From Bordetella sp. FB-8 (GTDB lineage Bacteria > Pseudomonadota > Gammaproteobacteria > Burkholderiales > Burkholderiaceae_B): a DNA stretch of 64,000 bases. The DNA lies in the NCBI RefSeq assembly GCF_000382185.1, contig NZ_KB907784.1, positions 3,814,597 through 3,878,596 of the forward strand. Reading direction: 5' to 3'. Shown here one piece after another: positions 9,026 to 16,995 of this stretch (its first letter is position 1; every line of letters begins with the position of its first letter). Made by a program: the position numbers and the translations under genes. Below the pieces are notes generated by a model that saw nothing but the letters and a program-made list of their open reading frames with translations, did not search any database and had not been told where the DNA came from.

Positions 9026-9646
9026 ATGCAATCCAAGGAACACTGGGAGCAGGTCTATACGACCAAGGCGGCGACTGACGTAAGCTGGTTTCAGGAACAC
9101 GCTCAGCGCTCGGTTCACCTCATCGAGCAAACCGGGACTGCCAAGAACGCCAGCATCATCGACGTCGGCGGCGGCGCTTCGACGCTGGTCGATGACCTTC
9201 TCGGTCAGGGCTATTCGAACATCACGGTGCTCGACCTTTCCGAGACCGCATTGGCGGCGGCCAGTGCACGCTTGGGCAAGCGTGCGCGCGACGTCGCTTG
9301 GCTCGCAGGCGACATCACGCAAATCGAACTCCCTCGGCATGCCTACGATGTCTGGCATGACAGAGCAGTCTTTCACTTTCTCACGACCCGACAGGAACGG
9401 GAGGCTTACGTCCATGCCGTTCTTCGCGCCGTCAAACCTGGCGGTTACGTTATCGTGGCCACCTTTGCAGAGGATGGCCCGGAAAAGTGCAGCGGCCTAC
9501 CGGTGATGCGCTACAGCGCCGACGGGTTGCATGCGCAGTTTGGCGCTCCGTTTACGCTCTTGCAGTGCGAGCGCGAGGAACACCACACGCCTTTCGGCAC
9601 GGTCCAGAAATTCAACTACTGTCTGTGCCGCATGGCGTCCAACTGA
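9026..9646 (+). CDS. Class I SAM-dependent methyltransferase
   Basis: A 206-residue cytosolic methyltransferase. Motif I, IIDVGGGASTLVDDLL, lies at about 42-57; the acidic end of strand 2 is LDLSE near 70; motif IV is around YDVWHDRAVFHFL (108-120); and a post-motif AVKPGGYVIVATFAEDG (about 134-150) is typical. The start is fixed by GGAGG at 9017-9021. It is convergent with a merT-merP-GDCCVxC operon, and related methyltransferases recur beside such cassettes, so a role in metal or metalloid handling is possible but not shown. The substrate is unknown. Confidence 0.8.
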   Translation: MQSKEHWEQVYTTKAATDVSWFQEHAQRSVHLIEQTGTAKNASIIDVGGGASTLVDDLLGQGYSNITVLDLSETALAAASARLGKRARDVAWLAGDITQIELPRHAYDVWHDRAVFHFLTTRQEREAYVHAVLRAVKPGGYVIVATFAEDGPEKCSGLPVMRYSADGLHAQFGAPFTLLQCEREEHHTPFGTVQKFNYCLCRMASN

Positions 9647-9778
9647 GCGACTTGTGCCGCCCGCCCGACTTAGATACGGGTCCTGTGAGTTCCGTCCTCA
9701 TGTGCCACTGCCTTCCGATTCGTTTGCATTTGAGCCTGTGGCGCCCTTGTTCGCGATGCGGCGGGTGAAACTTTACGG

Positions 9779-10003
9779 TCATGCCTTATGACCTGTGCAG
9801 CACCCACGCTGCTGCTGGATCGGCGGGCATGGCACCGAACCGAAAGAGCAGTACACGCAGCAATCGCCCGGCTTGGGCCTTAGCAGTGAATGACAAACCC
9901 GGCACTCGTAGTAGAACTGGCAGGCATCGGTTGGCATGGCCTCCTGTTGGGTATGGCCGCAGCGCGGGCAGGTCAGCACGGATTCGAGGATGACGGCGCT
10001 CAT
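9779..10003 (-). CDS. GDCCVxC-domain protein (cysteine form)
   Basis: A 74-residue protein with eight cysteines: a CPRCGHTQ knuckle at the N terminus, a CRVCHSLL pair, and the signature GDCCVYCSFGSVPCPP. The family is named for this signature and includes selenocysteine members; here the codon is TGC, so this is the cysteine form. It is the third gene of the merT-merP operon, 7 bp after merP. It probably binds mercury or another soft metal. Confidence 0.8.
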   Translation of the reverse strand: MSAVILESVLTCPRCGHTQQEAMPTDACQFYYECRVCHSLLRPKPGDCCVYCSFGSVPCPPIQQQRGCCTGHKA

Positions 10004-10010
10004 CTTGGCA

Positions 10011-10286
10011 TCACTTCTTCACCGTGGACGGATAGCCCGCGTTCGTGGTGGCCTGGATCAGTGCATGAGGCTGAGTCTTGTCCGGATCATAGGTGGCGGT
10101 CGCGGTCTTCTTGGCAAAATCGACCTGAACAGCACTCACGCCGGGCACCTTCTCCAGCGATTTTTTGACCGTGATCGGGCAGACCTCGCAGGTCATGTTC
10201 TGCACGTCGAGGGTGACAGTTTTAGGCGTTGCGGCTAATGCCGCAAGAGGGAAGGCCGCGAGCGCGGCCAGCAGCAGCTTACGCAT
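10011..10286 (-). CDS. merP: Periplasmic mercury-binding protein MerP
   Basis: A 91-residue exported protein: signal peptide 1-18 ending at AALA, then one heavy-metal-associated fold with the metal-binding pair in NMTCEVCPITV (cysteines about 32 and 35). It collects Hg(II) in the periplasm and passes it to MerT. Length and motif match MerP of transposon mer operons. It lies 12 bp downstream of merT under the same MerR-controlled promoter. Confidence 0.95.
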   Translation of the reverse strand: MRKLLLAALAAFPLAALAATPKTVTLDVQNMTCEVCPITVKKSLEKVPGVSAVQVDFAKKTATATYDPDKTQPHALIQATTNAGYPSTVKK

Positions 10287-10298
10287 AGGAATCTCCTT

Positions 10299-10643
10299 TC
10301 AGTAGAACAGCGGGGCCAGCCACGGCACGGCTAACAGACCGAGCAACACGACCGCAACAAGCCAGAACACAAACCACTGCCGTGAGCGCGTGCGTGGCCC
10401 GGCGCAGGGCGTACCGGGCAGGCAGACCTGTGAAGCCGAGTAGAGCTTGCGGAAGGCTAGCCCGAGGAACAGCAGCGTCAGGCCGATGAAGATGGGCCGG
10501 TACGGCTCCATCGCCGTAAGGCGGCTCACCCATGCGCCGCCGATGCCAAGCGCGAGCAGCATGAGCGGGCCGACACAGCACACCGACGCGCCGATGGCGG
10601 CCAATGCGCTCGCGATCAGCGAACCTTTGCTGGTGAATTGCAT
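10299..10643 (-). CDS. merT: Mercuric ion transport protein MerT
   Basis: A 114-residue inner-membrane protein with three membrane helices. The first contains the Cys pair of ASVCCVGP (about 23-24) that takes Hg(II) from MerP, and the cytoplasmic loop has a second pair in QVCLPGTPC. A strong AAGGAGG precedes the ATG. No mercuric reductase follows, so the operon here would import or bind Hg(II) without detoxifying it unless merA lies elsewhere. Confidence 0.95.
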   Translation of the reverse strand: MQFTSKGSLIASALAAIGASVCCVGPLMLLALGIGGAWVSRLTAMEPYRPIFIGLTLLFLGLAFRKLYSASQVCLPGTPCAGPRTRSRQWFVFWLVAVVLLGLLAVPWLAPLFY

Positions 10644-10679
10644 GCCCGCCTCCTTGAACCTGATGACCTGAGTGTTACC

Positions 10680-10710
10680 TTATAAATGCCGTACTCAAGT
10701 ACGGAGTCAA
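10680..10710 (-). promoter_or_regulatory. MerR-controlled merT promoter and operator
   Basis: Reading the minus strand, the -35 TTGACT (10705-10710) and -10 TTATAA (10680-10685) are separated by 19 bp, the overlong spacer typical of MerR-family promoters. The spacer carries the perfect dyad CCGTAC-4-GTACGG (10689-10704), the known mer operator core. merR is transcribed away on the other strand. Confidence 0.93.
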
Positions 10711-10720
10711 GGAGAACGTG

Positions 10721-11119
10721 ATGGATGCGGAACTGACCATCGGCAAGCTGGCCGAATCTGCCGGGGTGAATGTGGAGACGATCCGTTATTACCAACGGCG
10801 CGGACTACTGGAAGAACCGCCCAAGCCGCCAGGTGAATACCGGCGCTATACCCGCGAGCAGGTCAAGCGAGTGCGCTTTATTAAGCGAGCGCAGGCGCTG
10901 GGCTTCACGCTGGATGAAGTGGGCGAGCTACTGACGCTGGATGCGGCGCGCGCTTGCAAGCAGACACGGGCGCTGGCCGTGCGTAAGCTAGGCCTGATCG
11001 AACAGAAAATGGCCGATCTTGCTGCGATGCGCAAGGCGCTGGGTGGATTAGTACAGCAGTGCGACACGGATGATGGTCGCGTGAGTTGCCCGATCATCAA
11101 TGTACTGGCTCAGGATTAA
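10721..11119 (+). CDS. merR: Mercury-responsive regulator MerR
   Basis: A 132-residue MerR. N-terminal winged helix (GVNVETIRYYQRRGLLEEP), coiled-coil dimer helix, and the three mercury-binding cysteines in ARACKQTR, QQCDTDD and RVSCPI. The ATG at 10721 is chosen over the GTG one codon earlier because AAGGAG at 10709-10714 is better spaced. It is divergent from merT with the operator between them, so it represses and, with Hg(II), activates that promoter. Confidence 0.95.
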   Translation: MDAELTIGKLAESAGVNVETIRYYQRRGLLEEPPKPPGEYRRYTREQVKRVRFIKRAQALGFTLDEVGELLTLDAARACKQTRALAVRKLGLIEQKMADLAAMRKALGGLVQQCDTDDGRVSCPIINVLAQD

Positions 11120-11342
11120 GCGGCTTGTTCCATCGCTCCTCAAACCCGGAGGGCTGCGATCAACGGGCGAGCATCCTCTTGCTCGGCTTACTGCCCTTAC
11201 TTGTGGCTTTGTCATGCTTGGTAGGCACTTCGTGCCCATCCGTTGATGGTGACAGTGCTTTGGGGCGTGAACGCCGCTGTCGTCGGGCTGCTGGCAATTG
11301 ATCTGGACGGCACGTTCGCTTTTGGTATAGTGCTAAAAGAAG

Positions 11343-11357
11343 GTCAATCTGATTGAC
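11343..11357. promoter_or_regulatory. Palindrome upstream of the periplasmic redox cluster
   Basis: GTCAATCTGATTGAC: six-base arms around a three-base centre, 23 bp before the ATG at 11381 and following an AT-rich stretch TATAGTGCTAAAAG. The position fits a regulator site for the cluster beginning at 11381. The regulator is unknown. Confidence 0.4.
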
Positions 11358-11380
11358 AAGGCTTTCGTTCAACCGCCCTA

Positions 11381-11725
11381 ATGCGCACCGCACTTCGCTT
11401 TCTTCTGTCGCTGCTGGTCTGCGTCGCCCTGGTGGCGCAGGCAGATGCTTCGTTGCCGGCGCCAGGAGGATGCCCGATAAATTCGGCCATGATGACGGGT
11501 TCGATGAACATGACGGTCAATAAGCAGTTATCGAAAGCCGCTCACACGCCAATGGGCAAGCTCTGCACAGCCGCTGCGGCTTGCAGCCCAACGGTGCCGG
11601 TTCCCCAAGCTGCGTCCAGACTGCCCGACTCCCTCTATCAGCGGTTTCAATATCCGCTCATCGCCGCGCAATTCATTTTGCAGGACTTCCCTCAAGTTCT
11701 GCTGCGTCCCCCCAGGCTCGCCTGA
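11381..11725 (+). CDS. Small secreted protein, start of copper/redox-type cluster
   Basis: A 114-residue protein with a clear signal peptide (1-23, ending ADA) and a mature part with paired cysteines (GGCPIN, KLCTAAAACSP) and an MMTGSMNMT methionine-rich segment. Such Met/Cys content is common in periplasmic copper proteins, but no family is recognised. It opens a run of exported and membrane proteins on the same strand. Confidence 0.55.
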   Translation: MRTALRFLLSLLVCVALVAQADASLPAPGGCPINSAMMTGSMNMTVNKQLSKAAHTPMGKLCTAAAACSPTVPVPQAASRLPDSLYQRFQYPLIAAQFILQDFPQVLLRPPRLA

Positions 11726-11865
11726 CTTCCTGTCCGTCCGCAACAGCACGGGGCGAGCTTTGTCGTGAATCAACATCGGTCGATTGACCGGTGGGATATT
11801 CTGCGATGCCGTTCGCTCCGCCTGCCCCTGCGGCAGATCTGACGTCGTTCGTCGTGGAGCCTTGG

Positions 11866-12762
11866 ATGAAATGTAATCAAAACAGCCTGCGCGCCATCGT
11901 TGCGCGAGGCAAGCTGCTACCTGCAGCATTGAGTGCGGCCATAGCGCTTGCGGGTTCACTCGCGTTGCGCCCTGCCAGCGCAGCTGCCGTCGATGCGGTG
12001 CGCACCCCAATCGTCGCGCTTGCGATCGATGCTTCGAATCACATGCTGCTGAAGGCCACGGCCGAGGCCCTCTACCGAAGTGCCGACGATGGCCGGCACT
12101 GGGTGCGAATTGCGTTGCCACGGGTACACGGCCGCGTGGCCGCCATTACGACATCGGCGCGTCAGCTAGGCCTGCTGTACGTCGGCGGGCCCGGACTGGG
12201 TGTTTTCCGTAGCGAAAACGATGGCCAGACCTGGCAGCCGCGCAACACGGGACTGCCAGGCCGCGACGTCAAGGCGCTGACCTTACACGCAGACCAGGCC
12301 AGTACGGTCTACGCCTACGTGTCCGGGCGAGGGATATTCCGGAGCCAAAAGAATGGATTGCATTGGCGATTGATGGATCACGGGCCGCGCGAGTCCATCA
12401 TCCAGTTCGTTCACTCGAACATGCCAGGCAGTATGCAGACAGGCTGGTTGTTCGCTGCGACCTCGAACGGCATCGGCCGTTCAATGGACTGCTTTTGCGG
12501 CTGGCGCAACGCCGGCGGACTGACCGGAAAAATCAACGCCGTCGCCTACAACCCACGTCAACCCCAGCAGGTTTACGCTGCGATGGGCAACAAACTGCTC
12601 CTGAGCCGCAACGGCGGCGAACAATGGGCGCCCTTGAACGCGCCTGGTCCGGTCATCACGGCGTTGTTGGTCGCGCCGGACGGCGTGCTCTACGCCGCTG
12701 GCGGCGCGACATTGTTCCGCAGCTCGGACCATGCAGCGACATGGGAGCGGCTCGATGGTTAG
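11866..12762 (+). CDS. Exported Asp-box (BNR) beta-propeller protein
   Basis: A 298-residue protein with a signal-like N terminus (hydrophobic about 18-38, ending ASAAAVDA) and six repeating Asp-box units of the SxDxGxxW type: RSADDGRHW, RSENDGQTW, RSQKNGLHW, RSMDCFCGW, LSRNGGEQW and RSSDHAATW, about 40 residues apart. This is the signature of six-bladed sialidase-like or Ycf48/HCF136-like propellers; catalytic sialidase residues are not apparent. The frame is open to 11791, but ATG 11866 has GGAG 7 bp upstream and starts the signal peptide. It overlaps the cytochrome gene by 8 bp, so the two are co-translated. The propeller may be a scaffold for a periplasmic redox complex. Confidence 0.65.
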   Translation: MKCNQNSLRAIVARGKLLPAALSAAIALAGSLALRPASAAAVDAVRTPIVALAIDASNHMLLKATAEALYRSADDGRHWVRIALPRVHGRVAAITTSARQLGLLYVGGPGLGVFRSENDGQTWQPRNTGLPGRDVKALTLHADQASTVYAYVSGRGIFRSQKNGLHWRLMDHGPRESIIQFVHSNMPGSMQTGWLFAATSNGIGRSMDCFCGWRNAGGLTGKINAVAYNPRQPQQVYAAMGNKLLLSRNGGEQWAPLNAPGPVITALLVAPDGVLYAAGGATLFRSSDHAATWERLDG

Positions 12763-13213
12763 GCGAATTCCGCTTGCCGTAGCCGGCGTGCTTTCACTGG
12801 TATCCGTGACCTATGCCCATGAGCCATCGGTGTCGGCGGAACAGGGCGACCTGCTCAAGGCCGGTCGGGCGATTTATCAGCAAAATTGCGCGTCCTGTCA
12901 CGGGGTTCATGGCGAGGGCGAGCCGAACTGGCAGCATCCGGATGTCCTAGGGGAGATGCCCGCACCGCCACATAACGCGAAAGGCCATACGTGGAAGCAC
13001 AGCGATGACATGCTGTACCGGCTCGTGCACGACGGCTGGCGCGATCCGTTCAACAAGACCACCCGTCTGACCATGCCGCCCTTCGGAGCGAAGCTGACCG
13101 CCCTCGAAATTCGTGGCGTGATCGAATACCTCAAGACGATGTGGACACCTGAGCAACGGGATTTCCAGCGCGCGGAAAGTCGACAGTCGCCGTTTCCGCC
13201 CGAAGCACGCTGA
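12755..13213 (+). CDS. Periplasmic c-type cytochrome
   Basis: A 152-residue protein: signal peptide 1-21 (ending TYA), one class I haem site CASCHG at about 47-51, and a distal methionine candidate in LTMPPFG near 108. One haem and small size match soluble cytochromes used as electron carriers or as small subunits. The ATG overlaps the end of the propeller gene, implying tight coupling. Confidence 0.85.
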   Translation: MVRRIPLAVAGVLSLVSVTYAHEPSVSAEQGDLLKAGRAIYQQNCASCHGVHGEGEPNWQHPDVLGEMPAPPHNAKGHTWKHSDDMLYRLVHDGWRDPFNKTTRLTMPPFGAKLTALEIRGVIEYLKTMWTPEQRDFQRAESRQSPFPPEAR

Positions 13214-13226
13214 CGAGGGGAACATC

Positions 13227-13322
13227 ATGAAAATGCCCGCCTATGTGATTTGGTCTAGTGGTCGTAAAGCATTCTCGGCAATGGGAGCCATGCGCTTTCC
13301 CACGCTTGGGTTCCCTCAGTGA
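13227..13322 (+). CDS. Possible 31-residue peptide
   Basis: A short frame with a good GAGGGGAAC ribosome site, ending 14 bp before the DsbD-like gene. No recognisable family; it could be a leader peptide or the decayed start of another gene. Confidence 0.2.
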   Translation: MKMPAYVIWSSGRKAFSAMGAMRFPTLGFPQ

Positions 13323-13335
13323 CGAGTATGTCGAT

Positions 13336-14514
13336 ATGACGTCCTTGCTTATCGTTCAGATTCTGATCGCGCTCGGCGCAGGCGCGCTGCTCAACCTCAC
13401 GCCCTGCGTGCTGCCGGCCATCCCGCTCAAGGTTCGCGCGATTCTGCGCGAAGCGGGAGAACGGCTGGGTGCGCGCGTGACGTCGGCCGCGCTGTTCATC
13501 GCAGGATCGGTGCTTTTCTTCGCCGTGCTGGGCGTGGCCACTGCGCTGTTGCACTGGCAGTGGGGTGTCCTCTTTCAATCGCGCACCGTGTTGATTCTGC
13601 TCAGCACGCTGCTTTTCGTGCTGGCGATGGTGAACTTTCGCTGGCGGGGCTTGCGCCTGCCAGCGGCGCTTGCGTCGATGCACGGCATGCGGTTTCTCGA
13701 GCCTTTTGTCTCCGGTTTGATCTGCGCGCTGCTCTCCACACCGTGCACGGGTCCGCTGCTCGGCGGTGTGCTGGTGTTCTCGCTTGCCCAATCCACGCCC
13801 AACATCGTCATCACTTTCATCTCGATTGGTGTCGGACTCGCATTGCCCTATGCGCTGCTGATTCTGCGGCCTGCGCTACTTCAGCGCCTACCGCGCGCCG
13901 GAGCCTGGTCCGAGGTGGTGCGTCAGAGTTTTAGCTGGATATTGCTTGGCGCGGCGATCTTCTTCGTGCGTAGTGTCGTGCCTGCGGCGTGGGAACGGCC
14001 GCTCTGGATTGCCTTCGGTATCGGTATGCTGACTTGGGCGGTTGCGGTCTTCGTGCGCAGCAAGGATGCCAGTTCGCAACGCGCGGTGGCCGTCATCGGT
14101 GTCATGGCGGTAGCGCTGCTGTCCGTCGGCATCGGACTCCCTCGGGCGCAAACCATCCCCTGGCAGCGGCTGCGCGACAGCGAGGTCGCGATGCTGCCGG
14201 CCCTCGGGCGTCCAGCCATCGTCGAGTTCACGGCGCAATGGTGCATCAACTGCAAGATTCTTGAACACACGGTCTACCAGACCGACAACCTTGTCCAGAC
14301 CATTCGCCGACAGAACATCATGCCGTTTCAGGTCGACCTGACGCGGCCTGATCCGGCACTTGAACGACTACTTGCCTCTTACGGAGGCGCGGGGCTGCCG
14401 TTCCTCGTCGTGCTCGATCGCGACGGCCACGAGGTGCAGCATTTTTCCGGATTGTTTGCCAGTGGAACTCTCGTGGACACGGTCAATGCACTGCAAATAA
14501 AGGGAAATCCTTGA
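13336..14514 (+). CDS. DsbD-like thiol-disulfide transporter (membrane and C-terminal thioredoxin domains)
   Basis: A 392-residue inner-membrane protein. The N-terminal part is a CcdA/DsbD-beta unit of about eight helices with its redox cysteines in LTPCVLPAIP (about residue 19) and STPCTGPLLGG (about 136). The C-terminal part (about 285-392) is a thioredoxin domain with WCINCK at about 300-305, as in DsbD-gamma. It carries electrons from cytosolic thioredoxin to the periplasm. Canonical DsbD also has an N-terminal periplasmic alpha domain, which is absent here and encoded by the next gene. ATG 13336 opens directly with the first membrane helix. Confidence 0.88.
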   Translation: MTSLLIVQILIALGAGALLNLTPCVLPAIPLKVRAILREAGERLGARVTSAALFIAGSVLFFAVLGVATALLHWQWGVLFQSRTVLILLSTLLFVLAMVNFRWRGLRLPAALASMHGMRFLEPFVSGLICALLSTPCTGPLLGGVLVFSLAQSTPNIVITFISIGVGLALPYALLILRPALLQRLPRAGAWSEVVRQSFSWILLGAAIFFVRSVVPAAWERPLWIAFGIGMLTWAVAVFVRSKDASSQRAVAVIGVMAVALLSVGIGLPRAQTIPWQRLRDSEVAMLPALGRPAIVEFTAQWCINCKILEHTVYQTDNLVQTIRRQNIMPFQVDLTRPDPALERLLASYGGAGLPFLVVLDRDGHEVQHFSGLFASGTLVDTVNALQIKGNP

Positions 14515-15020
14515 TGAAAACGCGCATCAACCAGCTCGTTGCTGCGGCCGCCGGGGTTGCTGTACTGGCAGGCATCGCCGTGTTCGCCAGAACGCAGTTC
14601 GACACGCTATTTCATTCGACATTCGCCACCTTGGGCGGACGAGAGATGATGGACTCGTCCAGATACGTGAGCGCGTCCGTTGCCGGGCATGGCCAGCACA
14701 CCGCACTGACATTGCACATCGCCTCCGGCTGGCACGTGAACGCCAATCCCGCGTCGCTCGAATACCTCATCCCCACAACCCTGTCGATCGAGCGCAATGG
14801 CGCGTTACGCGAGATTAAGGCCGTCTATCCGCCTGGACGAAACAGCGGCGTCGTGCTCGACGGCAAGGACATCCAGGTCTACGAAGACGGGACAGTCATT
14901 CCGTTCTCGGGCCTCATGCCGGGCGAAGGCGACCGTATCGTGGTGCGCGTGCAAGCCTGCAACACGAAAGGCATTTGTCTTCCTCCGGCGGATGTCGCTG
15001 CCTCGAACGATAAAACCTGA
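14514..15020 (+). CDS. Separate DsbD-alpha-like periplasmic thiol domain
   Basis: A 168-residue protein with a membrane anchor or signal (about 8-25) and a DsbC_N/DsbD-alpha fold: HIASGWHVNANP near 70 and the conserved cysteine pair in QACNTKGICLPP near 150-156. It overlaps the previous stop as TGATG with AAGGGAAA upstream, so the two parts of DsbD are made together from separate genes. It likely receives electrons from the membrane protein and delivers them to a local substrate, possibly the cytochrome or copper proteins of this cluster. Confidence 0.8.
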   Translation: MKTRINQLVAAAAGVAVLAGIAVFARTQFDTLFHSTFATLGGREMMDSSRYVSASVAGHGQHTALTLHIASGWHVNANPASLEYLIPTTLSIERNGALREIKAVYPPGRNSGVVLDGKDIQVYEDGTVIPFSGLMPGEGDRIVVRVQACNTKGICLPPADVAASNDKT

Positions 15021-15061
15021 TTCACCAGATCCAATCATTTCCACCGATGAAGGAGTGCCTT

Positions 15062-15499
15062 ATGCGTTACCTGAAAATAGTCCTACTGGCGATGCTCGCC
15101 CTTTGTGTCCAGGCGCCCGCGCTGGCGCAGAGCGTGCCCGTGACGCTGTACAAGAACCCGAATTGTGGCTGCTGCGATGCCTGGGCGAAAGACCTCCAGG
15201 CGAATGGCTTCAAGGTGAACATCGTCAACACAGAAGACCTGGCATCGGTCAACGAGCATTACGGCGTGCCTGAAAACCTTGAGGGATGCCATACGGCGTT
15301 CATTGGCGGCTATGTGATCGAAGGGCTGGTTCCCGCGCAGTACATCAAGGCCCTGCTGAAGCAGCATCCGGCAACCAGGGGTATTGCGCTGCCCGGCATG
15401 CCCACAGGCGTGCCCGGGATGCCGGGCGCCCGTTCGGGACCGCTCACCATCTACTACCTCGAATCGGGGGCCACACCCAGAATCTTCGCAACCTTTTGA
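15062..15499 (+). CDS. DUF411 periplasmic metal-binding protein
   Basis: A 145-residue exported protein (signal 1-22, ending ALA) of the DUF411 family, with the signature KNPNCGCCDAW at about 30-40 and the later GCHTAFIGGYVIEG segment. Members are found with copper or other metal-resistance genes and have a thioredoxin-like fold. AAGGAG at 15050-15055 fixes the start. It is the fifth gene of the 11.4-16.4 kb cluster. Confidence 0.85.
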   Translation: MRYLKIVLLAMLALCVQAPALAQSVPVTLYKNPNCGCCDAWAKDLQANGFKVNIVNTEDLASVNEHYGVPENLEGCHTAFIGGYVIEGLVPAQYIKALLKQHPATRGIALPGMPTGVPGMPGARSGPLTIYYLESGATPRIFATF

Positions 15500-15603
15500 A
15501 TAGACCATGACCGGCTGTTCATCCGCTACTGGCGCAATGTGCAACGGTTATGAATTGCTTTTCCTCAACCAAACGGAATCTTGAGGATTCCACGGAGTGC
15601 GAC

Positions 15604-15921
15604 ATGAACACGAAACAACTCTCGCTGGCCATCATTTTCGCCCTGGCCATTGGATCGGCCGGAATCGCCGAAGCGGCAACCAACCCGCCGGCGGCCCAGG
15701 AAACAGCGCCGTCCACGATGGCTTCAGGCGGCAAGGCAATGATGGGGCATAGCGGCATGGGGATGATGGGGCATGGCGGTATGGACATGATGGCCATGGG
15801 CAATTGCCCGATGATGGGTGGCGTCCATCTAAGCGGCAAGGACGCCATGCTGATGCGTGCAGACATGCTGCAGGAAATGAGCAAAATTATGCGCAAATAC
15901 GCAGACAAGGCGGGCAATTGA
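15604..15921 (+). CDS. Methionine-rich periplasmic protein
   Basis: A 105-residue exported protein (signal 1-24, ending AEA) with a dense Met/His/Gly region (MMGHSGMGMMGHGGMDMM, about 47-64) followed by a charged amphipathic helix. The composition is typical of Cu(I)-binding periplasmic proteins near copper resistance genes. No enzyme motif is seen. Confidence 0.65.
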   Translation: MNTKQLSLAIIFALAIGSAGIAEAATNPPAAQETAPSTMASGGKAMMGHSGMGMMGHGGMDMMAMGNCPMMGGVHLSGKDAMLMRADMLQEMSKIMRKYADKAGN

Positions 15922-15975
15922 CCCTTTCATAGCCCCTTGATACCTCATTCAAGGCGGCCCAAGCAGGAGATTTCC

Positions 15976-16224
15976 ATGAAATGCAATCTGAAAACCATGC
16001 TGAGAATCGCGGCCTCCCTGATGGCAGTCTTTGCCATCGGATACTGGGCGGTACCCGGATATCGGGCAGCGATCCTGGGCTTGATCCCCTTTGCTACCGC
16101 GTTGCTCTGCCCGATATCGATGCTCATCATGATGTGGTTTATGCATCGCCGGGAAGAACCCCACAACCGGTCGGATTCGCCCGCAACGTCGAACAGCCCA
16201 TCGCCAGGTCAACATACACGCTGA
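15976..16224 (+). CDS. Small two-helix membrane protein (DUF2933-like)
   Basis: An 82-residue protein with two membrane helices (about 8-24 and 30-56) and a CPISMLIMMWFMHR stretch resembling the DUF2933 family of small proteins that accompany copper and silver resistance genes. AGGAG 7 bp upstream of ATG 15976. The C terminus is a charged tail. Confidence 0.6.
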   Translation: MKCNLKTMLRIAASLMAVFAIGYWAVPGYRAAILGLIPFATALLCPISMLIMMWFMHRREEPHNRSDSPATSNSPSPGQHTR

Positions 16225-16292
16225 CGGCGGGCCGATAATCCGTGCGCGATGGGGCTCACCCCGTCGCGCCGGCATCATGAGGAAAGCGCAAA

Positions 16293-16448
16293 ATGAATGA
16301 CAGCTTATGGCTTCTCAAAGCCATCGTTATCGTGCTCGCGGTGATTGGGCTCTTTGCCGCGCTGGGCATCGCCGGTATGGCTGTGATGCACTTGGACATG
16401 ATGCACGGATGGCACGCGTGCCAGGACGCGATTCGCGCATGGCGATAG
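16293..16448 (+). CDS. Small single-helix membrane protein, 51 residues
   Basis: A short frame starting at an ATG preceded by GAGGAAAG. It reads as one membrane helix (about 9-32) followed by a Met/His-rich tail (MAVMHLDMMHGWH), like other small copper-associated membrane peptides. It is in line with the previous genes and ends the cluster. Confidence 0.5.
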   Translation: MNDSLWLLKAIVIVLAVIGLFAALGIAGMAVMHLDMMHGWHACQDAIRAWR

Positions 16449-16482
16449 TGGACCCCGGCCGCGACGATGGTGGGAAGTAGAC

Positions 16483-16914
16483 CTATCCCAGGTGGGTATG
16501 CCGTTGGCCGGGCATCTCCGGCTCCATCGCCGTCAGGCCTCGCAGAATGCCGCAATCGTCCATCGCGCGTTCTGTCTGGCACTGACCCCGCAAGGCATGG
16601 AGTTGGTCACGCAAATGCAGTAGCTCAGCGATGCGAGCATCGACGTGGCCGAGGTGTTCGTCCAATAGGTCGTTGACCGCGCCGCAGCCCTCGGGCGGGT
16701 CATCCATCATGGCTAGTAGCGCGCGGATCTCATCATGCGTCATGTCCAGCGCACGGCAATTGCGGATAAAGCGCAGCCGCTCCATGTGGGTCGAGCCGTA
16801 ATGCCGGTAATTTCCATCGGTCCGGGCGGCCGGCGGTAGCAACCCGGTTTTTTCATAGAAGCGAATAGTTTCCGGGGTGGTTTTGGCGGCCTGCGCAATC
16901 TCACTGATTTTCAT
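16483..16914 (-). CDS. cadR: Cd(II)/Pb(II)-responsive MerR-family regulator
   Basis: A 143-residue MerR protein: N-terminal winged helix (TTPETIRFYEKTGLLPP), dimerisation helix, metal cysteines in PEGCGAVN (about 77) and RGQCQTERAMDDC (about 112-119), and a His-containing C-terminal tail (GQRHTHLG) typical of CadR. The TTG four codons upstream is not preferred: ATG 16914 has GGGG at a normal distance. It is divergent from the P-type ATPase gene with a MerR-type operator between. Confidence 0.9.
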   Translation of the reverse strand: MKISEIAQAAKTTPETIRFYEKTGLLPPAARTDGNYRHYGSTHMERLRFIRNCRALDMTHDEIRALLAMMDDPPEGCGAVNDLLDEHLGHVDARIAELLHLRDQLHALRGQCQTERAMDDCGILRGLTAMEPEMPGQRHTHLG

Positions 16915-16933
16915 GGCATTCCCCAATAAAGGG

Positions 16934-16966
16934 TTGACCTTGTAGTTACTTTAAGGTTTCTACTAG
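16934..16966 (+). promoter_or_regulatory. CadR-type promoter and operator for cadA
   Basis: -35 TTGACC (16934-16939) and a -10-like TACTAG (16961-16966) enclose a dyad ACCTT-11-AAGGT (16937-16957). The long spacer and the dyad overlapping the -35 are typical of MerR-family metal promoters. Confidence 0.7.
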
Positions 16967-16995
16967 ACCATGAAATCACCAGGAAATCCACTGTC

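Noticed and set aside
9779..10003. Selenoprotein possibility for the GDCCVxC protein
   Set aside because: All signature codons are TGC; there is no in-frame TGA, so no selenocysteine.
13255..13791. 178-codon minus-strand frame opposite the DsbD-like gene
   Set aside because: Charged low-complexity shadow; the forward gene has CcdA and thioredoxin motifs.
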